This document shows, piece by piece, positions 45,325 through 54,197 of a stretch of 64,000 nt of DNA; the stretch's first letter is position 1, and every line of letters begins with the position of its first letter. The translations under genes were made by a program, and so were the position numbers. The notes beneath the pieces are model-generated. The model made no database searches and was not told where the DNA came from. It saw nothing but the letters and a program-made list of their open reading frames with translations. Source of the stretch: Rhizobium croatiense (GTDB lineage: Bacteria > Pseudomonadota > Alphaproteobacteria > Rhizobiales > Rhizobiaceae); contig NZ_JAILYJ010000009.1 of the NCBI RefSeq assembly GCF_019793465.1, forward strand, positions 124,001 to 188,000, read 5' to 3'.

Positions 45325-46494
45325 ATGACTGCCGCAAGCATAACATCACAGCGAGACGATCGGATCCGCTGGGGCGCGATGGCAGGCATCATCGCGACCG
45401 TCACAGTGTTTGCCGTGGCGCAGGGGCTGACCTATCCGCTGCTAAGCTTCATCCTGGAGCGGCACGGAACGGCCACTGGCCTGATCGGTCTGTCGGCAGC
45501 GATGACGCCTCTCGGTTTCATCATATCGGCACCCGTCATTCCGGCGCTCTCGCGGCGCGTGGGCGCAGCGCGGCTTGCGATCCTCTGTTCGATCCTGGCC
45601 GCCCTCACCCTCATGGCGATTGCCGCGCGGCAGGACGTTTGGACCTGGATGCCGCTGCGCTTTCTGCTCGGCTTCTTTGCCAATCCACTCTATGTCATCA
45701 GCGAGACCTGGCTGATCTCGATCACGCCGGCGTCGCGCCGGGGCCGCATCATGGGCCTCTATTCATCGATCGTTTCGGCCGGCTTTGCCGTCGGTCCGCT
45801 CTCGCTCGGCCTCAGTGGCACGGAAGGCTGGGCACCCTTCCTGATCGGCATTGGGGCCTTCCTTGGCTGCGGCCTGATCGTGCTTGTTGTCGCCCTCCGC
45901 CTGCCTGACATGCCCGGCGAAGGCGAGGCAATATCGGTCGGCGGCTTCCTTGCGCGGGCGCCGCTGCTGCTGTTTGCGGTTTTCACTGCCGCCGCCTTTG
46001 AGCAGATCCTGCTCTCCCTGCTTGCCGTCTATGGCTCGGCCCTCGGCAGTACCGAGGGCCGCATCGCTTCGCTCATCACCTGTTTCGTTGCCGGCAATGC
46101 CGTGCTGCAGATCCTGCTCGGGCGCGTGGCGGAACGGTTCGGCGCGACGCGGACCATGTTATTCTGCGTCCTCACTTGTCTTTCCGGCTGCCTGCTGCTG
46201 GCGTCAACCTTTACCACCTGGTTCATCTGGCCGCTCGTTTTCATCTGGGGCGGTGCCTCGTTCGGGCTCTACACCATGTCGCTGATCCAGCTCGGCGAGC
46301 GTTTCAGCGGTCAATCCCTGATCGCCGGCAATGCGGCCTTCGCCTTCGCATGGGGCATTGGCGGCATGGCGGGCTCGCCCGCGGCCGGACTGGCAATGCA
46401 GCTGGTCGGACACCAGGGGCTGCCGTCGTTCCTCGCCCTACTCAGTTGTGTCCTGGCGATTTCTCTGTTGGCCGCGAGGCGGCGTGAGCAATGA
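45325..46494 (+). CDS. MFS transporter
   Basis: A 389-residue protein with 12 predicted helices. The early loop PVIPALSRRVGAARL and the second loop SITPASRRGRIMGLYSS are characteristic of the major facilitator superfamily. It resembles YcaD/drug-efflux-type members; substrate not assignable. A GAGGAG ribosome site lies 7-8 bases before the ATG. It is divergent from a winged-helix-TPR regulator, with a 145-bp gap that holds both promoters. Confidence 0.9.
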   Translation: MTAASITSQRDDRIRWGAMAGIIATVTVFAVAQGLTYPLLSFILERHGTATGLIGLSAAMTPLGFIISAPVIPALSRRVGAARLAILCSILAALTLMAIAARQDVWTWMPLRFLLGFFANPLYVISETWLISITPASRRGRIMGLYSSIVSAGFAVGPLSLGLSGTEGWAPFLIGIGAFLGCGLIVLVVALRLPDMPGEGEAISVGGFLARAPLLLFAVFTAAAFEQILLSLLAVYGSALGSTEGRIASLITCFVAGNAVLQILLGRVAERFGATRTMLFCVLTCLSGCLLLASTFTTWFIWPLVFIWGGASFGLYTMSLIQLGERFSGQSLIAGNAAFAFAWGIGGMAGSPAAGLAMQLVGHQGLPSFLALLSCVLAISLLAARRREQ

Positions 46495-46559
46495 AGGACC
46501 TCGCGTGCTTTCGATAAGTCCCTTGGCCGCGAGAATCCCTTGAATTTCGCCCGCCGCTA

Positions 46560-46577
46560 TATATAACATGTTATATA
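46560..46577. promoter_or_regulatory. MarR operator, 18-bp perfect palindrome
   Basis: TATATAACATGTTATATA (46560-46577) is perfectly self-complementary and lies 26 bp before the ATG of the MarR gene. AT-rich palindromes of this size at this position are typical MarR autoregulatory sites. A second half-like copy, TATAACATT, immediately follows (46574-46582). Confidence 0.8.
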
Positions 46578-46603
46578 ACATTCAATGGAATTGGAGAGAT
46601 TGA

Positions 46604-47110
46604 ATGGTCGAAGATGTGGTGCGAACGCTTGGCTTTTTGTGCCTGGCCAGCCGGTTGCGTCGCATCGGCGAGAGACTGCAGGCCGATACGCAGCAGGTCA
46701 TCGACGAGGCCGGCGTCGGCATCCAGGCAGGTCAGTATCCATTCCTCGCAGCGATCGACCGGGCCGGGCCGCTGACGATCGGCGAGCTTGCGCAGGCGGT
46801 TGGCATCACCCAGCCCGGCGCGACGCGGACCATCGGGCAGCTTCTCGAACTCGGCTTCGTCGATATTCAGCCGGCGCCGGACGATCAGCGCCGCAGATTG
46901 GTGTCGCTAACCGACAAGGGACAGGAACTCGTCGATCATTCGAAGGCAACCATCTGGCCGCGCGTGGCGGCTGCGGTTGCGGATCTCTGCGGCGACCTCG
47001 ACGGACCGATCCTCGAGCAACTCGCCGCCATCGAAGACGGGCTTGCCGCACTGCCGCTCATACGCCGGAGCACGGTTACGGGCCCGCCCGCCCTGTCCAC
47101 CGCGCAATAG
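46604..47110 (+). CDS. MarR-family transcriptional regulator
   Basis: A 168-residue winged-helix repressor. The DNA-binding part is LTIGELAQAVGITQPGATRT followed by the wing with DDQRRRLVSLTDKGQEL. The start MVEDVVRTLG has a GGAGAG ribosome site. The 18-bp palindrome upstream is presumably its operator. The acetyltransferase gene begins 13 bp after its stop, so the two form an operon and the GNAT is probably under its control. Confidence 0.93.
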   Translation: MVEDVVRTLGFLCLASRLRRIGERLQADTQQVIDEAGVGIQAGQYPFLAAIDRAGPLTIGELAQAVGITQPGATRTIGQLLELGFVDIQPAPDDQRRRLVSLTDKGQELVDHSKATIWPRVAAAVADLCGDLDGPILEQLAAIEDGLAALPLIRRSTVTGPPALSTAQ

Positions 47111-47123
47111 GGAGAGAAAGACG

Positions 47124-47804
47124 ATGAATCATGTGCTTGACCGGCCGATCTGGAGCGCGCTCAAAACCACGCATGCCGCTCTTGCCGAAGGCAACAGTTA
47201 CGCACGGCGATACCCGCCCTCCATCGTCCCCTTCGCGGCCTCTGCCGACGATAGCCCTGAGAGCCTCGATGCCCTGGAGAAGCTGCCGTCAGCGGAAGAG
47301 CGCATGTATCTCGTCGAGGCCGGGCCGATTGCCATTTCACCGGGTCTTGCCGTCGTCATGGAGGCGCCGGTGACCCAGATGGTTGCCGAGCGGCCTCATG
47401 AGAGGATTTCGGATTCCCGCATTCAGCCGCTGACCGAGGCCGACGCCGCCGACATGCTTGATCTGGCGAGCTTGACCAGACCCGGGCCGTTCACCCTGCG
47501 CGCCCAGAGCCTCGGCAGCTTCTGGGGCATCAGGCATGAAGGCCGTCTGGTGGCGATGGCCGGGCAGCGTATGCGGCAGACCGGTTTCATCGAACTGAGT
47601 GGGCTTTGCACCCATCCCGAATTCCAGGGGCGTGGCCTCGGCACCCTGCTGTTCCGTTTCGTTGCCGGCGAAATCGCTTTAAGCGGCGCCACGGCCTATC
47701 TGCATGTCTATGCGGGGAACACCTCCGCAATTTCCCTCTACAAGGCGCAAGGCTTCACGCTTCGCTCGGAGATGAACATGCGGGTGGTCAAACGCCGCGC
47801 CTGA
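47124..47804 (+). CDS. GNAT-family N-acetyltransferase
   Basis: A 226-residue GNAT protein. The acetyl-CoA-binding core is in the C-terminal half: FIELSGLCTHPEFQGRGLGT (the R/Q-x-x-G-x-G/A signature), followed by AGNTSAISLYKAQGF. The first 100 residues are less conserved (RPIWSALKTTHAALAEGNSY ... YPPSIVPFAASAD). This layout fits the FR47-like group. Cotranscribed with the MarR gene; the start at 47124 has a GGGAGAG ribosome site. Substrate unknown. Confidence 0.9.
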   Translation: MNHVLDRPIWSALKTTHAALAEGNSYARRYPPSIVPFAASADDSPESLDALEKLPSAEERMYLVEAGPIAISPGLAVVMEAPVTQMVAERPHERISDSRIQPLTEADAADMLDLASLTRPGPFTLRAQSLGSFWGIRHEGRLVAMAGQRMRQTGFIELSGLCTHPEFQGRGLGTLLFRFVAGEIALSGATAYLHVYAGNTSAISLYKAQGFTLRSEMNMRVVKRRA

Positions 47805-47875
47805 GCTGCTGCTCAACGGCCGGGACGGTGTCTCCTCCCCGGCAACGTCCAATTTAGGGGCTTCGGTTCAAGACA

Positions 47876-50722
47876 CTACCTTACCGCCGCCGGCAGCACT
47901 TCAAATTTCCAGAATTTTTCCTGGCTCAAATAGGTTGTGGCGAATTCGCGGATAGTTGAGGCCGTAACCTCGTCGTAGCCGCTGAGATTTCCGCGTATGC
48001 GGTCCAAACGACGCGGATCCGTCTGGGCGCCGCGCAGATATTCAATCCAGTATTCGTTGCCCTGCCGCTGGTGCTTCAGTGTCTCGATGATGGGTTCGCG
48101 AGCGCATGCGAGCTCGTCGGCGGAGACATCATGCGACCTGAGATCATTGGCGATCTCGTCGACAAGCGCATAGAAGCGCGCGAGCTTTGCTGGATCCGTC
48201 TCGACATAGAAATAGGCGTAGCCATAGCCGGGAATTTCCCTCGACAGATTGACGTCGCCCTCCAGCGCGTAGCTTGCCCCTTCTGCAATGCGAAACTGGT
48301 CGGTCAGCCTATTCTGGAAAATCTGGGTGACAACATTGGCGGTGAAGGAGCGCGGGAGATCGGAGAGCAAATCGCCGATGGGAGCCCCGACGACGGCGGC
48401 GGCGCTATCTCCCCTTCCATTATGGGTCTGCAGAACGGGCTTCTCGGTGGCCGCCGGAAAACGCACATTACTCCAAACATTGCTCGGCGCCGCCTCCGGG
48501 CGTGGCGGCAAAGCGCCAAATGTTTCAGCTGTCAGCCGGATGGCGTCGTCCACCGTCACATCGCCGACGATGGTGATATCGATCGGGCCATTGGACACCA
48601 CAGGCCGGAACAGCGCCTCGAAATCGTCCGACTTGGCGGCGGACAACTGGGCGCGATCGGGAAAGGTCCAGCGCGGATCGCCGGAGTGGACGAGACCGCC
48701 GAGGTTACGGCTGACAACGCCGCCAGGGGTGGCCTCATACTGATCGAGGCCGCTCAAATAGGCCTGCTGTACCCGCTTGAACGCCTCGGGGCGGTATGCG
48801 GGATCGGAGGTGTATGCCGTCATGAGTTGCAATTGCGTCGCCAGATCCTCAGTCCGCGTACGACCGTCGAGCTTCAAGGAGCTGTCGCCTACCGAGACGT
48901 CGAGGCCGACGATGTTGGCGGTCAGCGCTTTCTGCATATCCTGGTAATCCATGGCCTTCACGCCCGACAGCGCGACCGCCGGCGATGCCCAGATCGGGAG
49001 GGGACGGTCATGCGGCAAGTCCAGCCGGCCGCGGCCGATATCCTCGCGCACCAGCACTTCATTGGCGCGCAGCTTGGTTGGCTTGACGGTAAGCCGTACA
49101 CCGTTGGAAAAGCGCACCATGGTCAGGCCGAGATCTTCGACGGCGCGGCGTTCGACCACAGCGCCCGGCGCGCCGAAATGGGTGTAGGGCCAGGCGACAT
49201 CGGCTGCACTGGACGGCGCCGACACGGCAATGGCGTTGGAAGCGTAATAGACCTGCCGGAGCGCGTCGGCTCCGCCCTGCGGCGATTGGGCGGTCTGGAG
49301 CACGATCTGCGGACCATTGCCGGAGAAGGCACGCTGCAGAGCCTGATTGACCTCGGCTGCGGTGACGCCGTTCGTCACCGTCTCGAACAGCGAGAGGTCG
49401 TCGGCCGGCGACGAGAAGACCTGATTGTCATCGACGCTGCCAGCCAGCGCCGAAGCGATGTCGGTGGTCGTGCGCGTCGCGGCTCCGGCGGCAGCAGCCT
49501 TCAAGGCCGAGCGGTATTCGAGGATTTCGCGATCGATCTCGGCCTGGGCAACGCCGAACTGTTGAATACGACGCTGTTCCTGGTCAATGGCCCCGAGTGC
49601 CGCCTGCCATTTGCCCGGTTCGGAATTCGCCGTGACCAGGACGACATGAGCGGAATCGAGAAGATCCTGGGAGCCGACGCCGGCGCTGATGAAAGGCGCG
49701 TCCGCCTTGCTGGCGATGATGCTGACCCGGCGTTTGAGCACCATCAGACCGAGATCTTCGATAAGCTGGGTGCGGCGCTTGCCCAAGGTGTCGGGCGCGG
49801 CGTCATAAGGGCGCGTCCAGGCGATCTGGACGCTGGTCATGCCGCCGGGAACAACGACGACGTCCGCGCTTTCGCCTTTCGTCTGCAGCACGCCCGTATC
49901 CTGACTTGCAGGCGTCGGTCCTATGGGCTTCCAGTCGCCGAAGCGCTGCCGGATTTCGATTTCCATGGCAGCGGCGTCGATGTCGCCCACCACGATCAGC
50001 GTCGCCCGATCGGGCCGATAATTGGCCCGGTAGTAATCGCGGACGAGGTCCACAGGCGCATTGCTGATAATATCGGCTTTACCGATCGGCGGGCGCATGG
50101 TCACGCGCCGGCCGGCGAGCAATGAATTCATGATTGCAAGCCCCGCGCGGTACTGCGGCGTATCGCGCAGCCGCTCTTCCGACAGGATGACGCCGCGCTC
50201 GCGATCGAGGGCGCCGGCATCGAGGGTCAGCTCGCTCGCCGTCTCTCGCATCAGCATCAGGCCCGTGGAAACCGTGTCTGGATCGACCTCGGGCAAATCG
50301 AGTGCATAGACAGTCTCGTCATAAGAGGTATGGGCGTTGGTGTCCGGTCCAAAAGCCAGCCCCTTGCGCTGAAGGATACGGATCATCTCGCCTTCGGCGA
50401 CATGCGTCGAACCTTTGAAGGCCATGTGCTCGAGAACATGCGCCAGGCCCTGCTGGTCGTCGTTTTCCTCGAGTGAGCCGGAGCCGATGCGAAAGCGGAT
50501 CGCGGCCTGTCCTGATGGCGTGGCGTTGCGCATGATTGCAAAGCGCATGCCATTGGCGAGCACGCCGAAATGGACATTGGAATCGGCTTGAATGTCGCTT
50601 TGCGTTTGCGGCCAGGGGGTGGACGGCGTGTCGGCATAGGTCGGCGATGCGAAAATTGCGACAAGGCAGACCGTCGCGAGAAACCGCCAAGCGGCGGCGC
50701 ATTGCATTTGTTTGGGAGACAT
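47876..50722 (-). CDS. M16 family zinc metallopeptidase, exported two-domain form
   Basis: A 948-residue peptidase. A signal peptide ends near TYA (about residue 31). The inverted zinc motif HVLEH (His95, Glu98, His99) and the second Glu in LDRERGVILSEERLR define the active N-terminal half. The C-terminal half repeats the M16 fold without the motif, as in pitrilysin-like single-chain enzymes. Predicted periplasmic or envelope-located. The start MSPKQMQ was chosen as the codon just before the signal core; earlier in-frame codons are possible. Convergent with the GNAT gene. Confidence 0.9.
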   Translation of the reverse strand: MSPKQMQCAAAWRFLATVCLVAIFASPTYADTPSTPWPQTQSDIQADSNVHFGVLANGMRFAIMRNATPSGQAAIRFRIGSGSLEENDDQQGLAHVLEHMAFKGSTHVAEGEMIRILQRKGLAFGPDTNAHTSYDETVYALDLPEVDPDTVSTGLMLMRETASELTLDAGALDRERGVILSEERLRDTPQYRAGLAIMNSLLAGRRVTMRPPIGKADIISNAPVDLVRDYYRANYRPDRATLIVVGDIDAAAMEIEIRQRFGDWKPIGPTPASQDTGVLQTKGESADVVVVPGGMTSVQIAWTRPYDAAPDTLGKRRTQLIEDLGLMVLKRRVSIIASKADAPFISAGVGSQDLLDSAHVVLVTANSEPGKWQAALGAIDQEQRRIQQFGVAQAEIDREILEYRSALKAAAAGAATRTTTDIASALAGSVDDNQVFSSPADDLSLFETVTNGVTAAEVNQALQRAFSGNGPQIVLQTAQSPQGGADALRQVYYASNAIAVSAPSSAADVAWPYTHFGAPGAVVERRAVEDLGLTMVRFSNGVRLTVKPTKLRANEVLVREDIGRGRLDLPHDRPLPIWASPAVALSGVKAMDYQDMQKALTANIVGLDVSVGDSSLKLDGRTRTEDLATQLQLMTAYTSDPAYRPEAFKRVQQAYLSGLDQYEATPGGVVSRNLGGLVHSGDPRWTFPDRAQLSAAKSDDFEALFRPVVSNGPIDITIVGDVTVDDAIRLTAETFGALPPRPEAAPSNVWSNVRFPAATEKPVLQTHNGRGDSAAAVVGAPIGDLLSDLPRSFTANVVTQIFQNRLTDQFRIAEGASYALEGDVNLSREIPGYGYAYFYVETDPAKLARFYALVDEIANDLRSHDVSADELACAREPIIETLKHQRQGNEYWIEYLRGAQTDPRRLDRIRGNLSGYDEVTASTIREFATTYLSQEKFWKFEVLPAAVR

Positions 50723-50857
50723 TCTTATCCAGGCGATGAGCATGAAGAGAGGAAATGGCTTTGACCGACCATTCCATAAGTTGCATATCGCTTCAACTTC
50801 CATGTGTGAACGGATAAGACGCAGACAATTCGGTTAGAGCTCGCGGGAGCTCCATAG

Positions 50858-50901
50858 AAATCTTAGAATTTTCGCATAAGATTTTGATATTTAAATCTTA
50901 T
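50858..50901. promoter_or_regulatory. Alternating AAATCTTA repeats in divergent promoter
   Basis: Three 8-mers alternate in orientation: AAATCTTA (50858-50865), TAAGATTT (50877-50884) and AAATCTTA (50893-50900). The last two extend to ATAAGATTT/AAATCTTAT. They lie in the AT-rich gap between the M16 gene (leftward) and the LacI gene (rightward) and may be regulator sites. Confidence 0.5.
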
Positions 50902-51021
50902 GACAGCGGCTTCCATCGTCATTCCCGATGAATTCCCCACATCTCGTCAATTGTCAGATCACTGTCATAGAGCCCGACTAAAGGATGGCGCTTCGACGCT
51001 GTCACCAGGGGGGCGCATTCG

Positions 51022-52002
51022 ATGGCGACATTGCAGCAAGTCGCATTCCGGGCAGGATGTTCGCTGGCGACCGCAAGCCGGGTTCTCAATCGCAACGGGC
51101 CGGCCAGCGATCTGATGGTGCGCAAGGTGCGCCGTGCCGCTGCCGAACTCGGTTATCGCCCGGCCGCCCATGCTGTCGGGCGGCTCGGGCGCAGACCGGT
51201 AATCGGCGTCTTGATCCCGAGCATCACCAATCCCGTCTTTGCCTCGTCGCTGTCGAGCATCCAGAATCGTATGCTGGTCGCCGGCCATGGCGTCTTGATC
51301 GCCCAGTCGAATTACGATCCGGCACGCGAGGCCGATGCCGTCGCCGCACTTCTGAATGACCGGCCGACCGGGCTGATCCTCACCGTCTGCGACCCGTCGA
51401 CGAGCGAGGCGCTGCTGCCCAAGCTGCCGCCGACCGTGCTTCTCAACAACCTGCCGACGGCGCAGTTTCCGGCGGCCGTCACGGCCGATAATCGCGGCGC
51501 CGGCCGGGAGATCACGACGTTCCTGATCGGCATGGGCCACCGCCACATTCTCTTTCTCTCCGGCAATTTTGCTGCCTCCGATCGCGCTCGTCTTCGCTAC
51601 CAGGGCTACCTCGACGCCATGGCCGAGAACGGCCTGACGTCGCTTGACGCGATCCAGATCTCCTTCGTCGGCGCCTATGACCAGCTCGATCTCAGTGCGG
51701 CGATGACCTCGCTTTCGCCGACGGCGATTATCGCCTCCAACGATCTTCTGGCGCTCGGCGTCATCGGCGCGCTGAAGCGCGAGGGGCTGTCGGTGCCGGG
51801 GGATGTTTCGGTCGCCGGCTTCGACGGCATCGCCATCGGTCGGCTGATCGATCCGCCGCTGACAACCATTGAAATGCCGGATGCCAGCATGGGCGCGACG
51901 GCTGCCTCGCTGCTGCTCGACATGGCGGAGAATGCAGCCCCTGCCCGCCACCTCGACGTCGCCTATACGCTGCGCCGCGGCGGCACGGTGCGCGCCATCT
52001 AA
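51022..52002 (+). CDS. LacI-family transcriptional regulator
   Basis: A 326-residue regulator. The helix-turn-helix and hinge helix are at residues 1-55 (TLQQVAFRAGCSLATASRVL ... VRRAAAELGYRPAAHA), followed by a periplasmic-binding-protein-like sensor with IGVLIPSITNPVFA and SVAGFDGIAIGRLIDPPLTT. Such proteins usually sense a sugar or related metabolite. It converges with the ABC transporter operon that starts at 57166 and ends at 52070, which is the obvious candidate target. No matching operator near 57166 could be confirmed. Confidence 0.94.
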   Translation: MATLQQVAFRAGCSLATASRVLNRNGPASDLMVRKVRRAAAELGYRPAAHAVGRLGRRPVIGVLIPSITNPVFASSLSSIQNRMLVAGHGVLIAQSNYDPAREADAVAALLNDRPTGLILTVCDPSTSEALLPKLPPTVLLNNLPTAQFPAAVTADNRGAGREITTFLIGMGHRHILFLSGNFAASDRARLRYQGYLDAMAENGLTSLDAIQISFVGAYDQLDLSAAMTSLSPTAIIASNDLLALGVIGALKREGLSVPGDVSVAGFDGIAIGRLIDPPLTTIEMPDASMGATAASLLLDMAENAAPARHLDVAYTLRRGGTVRAI

Positions 52003-52012
52003 ACCACCCGGA

Positions 52013-52046
52013 AATAAAAGGCCGCCGCGCGCTCGGCGTGGCGGCC
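52013..52046 (-). terminator. Terminator of ABC transporter operon
   Basis: GGCCGCC (52040-52046 read on minus as the first arm) and its partner at 52020-52026 form a stem; on the minus strand the second arm runs into TTTTATTT (52019-52012). It lies 24 bp beyond the stop of the solute-binding protein gene and also faces the lacI end. Confidence 0.75.
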
Positions 52047-52069
52047 CGTTCTTCTGACGCGGAAAGCGA

Positions 52070-53335
52070 TCAGCTGCGCGGCAGCATGCCCTCGACGTCG
52101 GCGGCCGCGTCGTCGAGCGCTTCCTTCGGCTCGGCCGATTGGTCGACGATGCGCGAAAGATTGTCGACGATCGTCTGGGTGACCTTGACACCATTGGAGC
52201 CGGGGAAGGCATACCAGGGGATCATGACCGGCATCTGGCTGAGGCCAGCCTGGAACAGCGGGTTCTGCTTGTAGAAATCGCCAAGATATTCGGGCGACTT
52301 GGCGGCAAGCTCGTTGTTCGGCACATAGCCGGTGCCGGGCACGACGACGGAAGCGCCGTAGGGGCCGGCGGCGAACTTGGCAAACTTCCAGGCGGCGTCC
52401 TGCTTGGCGGCGTCATGGGTCAGGATGACGACGGCGTTGCCGCCTGTGGGAAGACGGCCATTCACCGGATCGATCAGCGGGATCTTGGCGGTGCGCAGGT
52501 CGAACTTTTTGCCGACATTCTTGATCGTGTTGCGCAGCGCGCCTGTGGTCTGGAATTCGAAACCGACCTTGCCGGCGGCGAAAGCCTGTTCGCCGGCAGG
52601 CTTGGTGAAGACGGGCATACCGCCCTCGGTGACCAGGCGATGCAGGACGTCGACGGCCTTCTGACCTTCCGGACCGCTGAAGGCGACCTTGCTTTCGTCG
52701 TCGTTCAGCATCTTGCCGCCGGCGCCGAAGAGCAGCGCCGAGAACATCCAGTCGTCGCCCTGCCAGCGGAAATCGATGCCGTCGACGCCGTTGCCGAGCG
52801 CCTTGATCTTGCCGCCGAGCGCAATGACCTCGTCCCAGGTCTTCGGCGGATTGTCAGGGTTGCCGCCGGCCGCCTTCACCAGATCGGCGTTGTAATACAT
52901 GATCGGGTTGGAGGTCGCGAAAGCGAGGCCCACCTGCTTGCCCTTGACCTGGGCGAGCTTGAGGATCGTGTCGGAGAAGCCCTGCTCGGCCATGTTGCCG
53001 TCTTTCTTGACGAGCGGGCCGAGGTCGACGGCGACATCGCGTTCGTCGAGCATGCGCAGGCGGTTCAGGCCGATGAAGGTGATATCGGGCATTTCGCTGG
53101 TGCCGACCTGACGAAGGATCGTCTGGATACCTTCTTCATAGGTGGCCGAGGGGCTGGCGAACTGGATCTTGATATCGGGGTTCTCAGCCATGAACTTCTT
53201 CGAGATCGTGTCCATCACGTCCTTGAAGAAGCCCGGCATCGGGTAATGAACCGTCAGCGTCGTCTCGGCATGCGCGGGAAGCGCGATTGCCATCGATACG
53301 GCCGCTGCGGCGAGAAGCTGGGTGATACGTTTCAT
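52070..53335 (-). CDS. ABC transporter periplasmic solute-binding protein (family 1)
   Basis: A 421-residue protein with a signal peptide (LLAAAAVSMAIALPAHA, cleavage after about residue 23) and the extracellular solute-binding family 1 fold (YPMPGFFKDVMDTISKKFMA ... NPDIKIQFA ... GLAFATSNPIMYYNADLVKA). The family covers maltose, glycerol-3-phosphate and other sugar-type ligands. It is the last gene of the five-gene leftward operon; ligand specificity cannot be read directly, but the GpdQ-like enzyme encoded first hints at a glycerophosphodiester or a related phosphorylated compound. Confidence 0.92.
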   Translation of the reverse strand: MKRITQLLAAAAVSMAIALPAHAETTLTVHYPMPGFFKDVMDTISKKFMAENPDIKIQFASPSATYEEGIQTILRQVGTSEMPDITFIGLNRLRMLDERDVAVDLGPLVKKDGNMAEQGFSDTILKLAQVKGKQVGLAFATSNPIMYYNADLVKAAGGNPDNPPKTWDEVIALGGKIKALGNGVDGIDFRWQGDDWMFSALLFGAGGKMLNDDESKVAFSGPEGQKAVDVLHRLVTEGGMPVFTKPAGEQAFAAGKVGFEFQTTGALRNTIKNVGKKFDLRTAKIPLIDPVNGRLPTGGNAVVILTHDAAKQDAAWKFAKFAAGPYGASVVVPGTGYVPNNELAAKSPEYLGDFYKQNPLFQAGLSQMPVMIPWYAFPGSNGVKVTQTIVDNLSRIVDQSAEPKEALDDAAADVEGMLPRS

Positions 53336-53360
53336 CGCTCGTTCTCCTGGTTGAAGCCGG

Positions 53361-54197
53361 TCAGCCTTTGAGACCGGTCATGGTGATGCCCTCGACGAAA
53401 CGCTTCTGCGCAAGCAGGAAGGCGGCGACGAGGGGAAGGGTAATGATGAGGGTCGCCGCCATCAGCGCGCCGTAGTCGTCGCCGGCCTCGGCGGCGCGGA
53501 AATACATCAGCCCGAGCGGCGGCGTGGCATAGTCCTGCTTGCTGATGACGATCAACGGCCAGTAGAGATCGTTCCAATGGGCGACGACCGAGAAGATGGC
53601 GAAGGCAGTGACCGCCGGCCAGGCATTCGGCACAATGACGCGGGCGACGATGCCGAGCTCCGACATGCCGTCGAGACGGGCGGCATGGATGAGATCGTCG
53701 GGTATGGCACGGAAGAACTGCAGGAACATGAAGATCGCGAAGACCGAAATGGTGAAGGGCGCTATGAGCGCGGCATAGCTGTTGAGCAGCGCGGCGCGGT
53801 CGAAGGCGACATAAAGCGGCAGCGCGGTCGCATGGATCGGCACGAGAAGTCCGAGCATGACCAGCACCATCATGGCCCGCGCCGCGCCGAAACGCAGCTT
53901 CGCCATGGCGTAGGCGCAGGGGATGGCCACCAGCACCTGAAAGAGGAAGATCAGCCCGCAGACGACGACGCCGTTCCACAGGAGCCGCGCCATCGGCACC
54001 CGGCTCAAGGCCTTGGCGAAATTCTCGGCATAGGCGAAATGCGTCGGGATGAGCGACAGTGACGAGGTGAAGATGTCGCTCTGCGTCTTGCCGGCCGCTG
54101 AGATCATGAAGATGTAAGGGGCGAGGAAGATGATCGCCCCAAGGGAAAGCAGGCTCAGGCGGATGAGCCTGCCGAGGGAAAAAGCGCTTGCCGTCAT
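53361..54197 (-). CDS. ABC transporter permease (MalG/UgpE type)
   Basis: A 278-residue inner-membrane protein with six helices. The cytoplasmic EAA loop is IHAARLDGMSELGIVARVIVP, and the C-terminus ends in KRFVEGITMTGLKG, the common ending of carbohydrate-uptake-1 permeases. The ATG at 54197 overlaps the stop of the upstream permease by 4 bp. It pairs with the permease at 54194-55117 as the transmembrane part of the importer. Confidence 0.94.
   Translation of the reverse strand: MTASAFSLGRLIRLSLLSLGAIIFLAPYIFMISAAGKTQSDIFTSSLSLIPTHFAYAENFAKALSRVPMARLLWNGVVVCGLIFLFQVLVAIPCAYAMAKLRFGAARAMMVLVMLGLLVPIHATALPLYVAFDRAALLNSYAALIAPFTISVFAIFMFLQFFRAIPDDLIHAARLDGMSELGIVARVIVPNAWPAVTAFAIFSVVAHWNDLYWPLIVISKQDYATPPLGLMYFRAAEAGDDYGALMAATLIITLPLVAAFLLAQKRFVEGITMTGLKG

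Noticed and set aside
48071..50125. 684-codon rightward frame opposite the M16 protease
   Set aside because: No domain features; the minus strand has HVLEH and a signal peptide.
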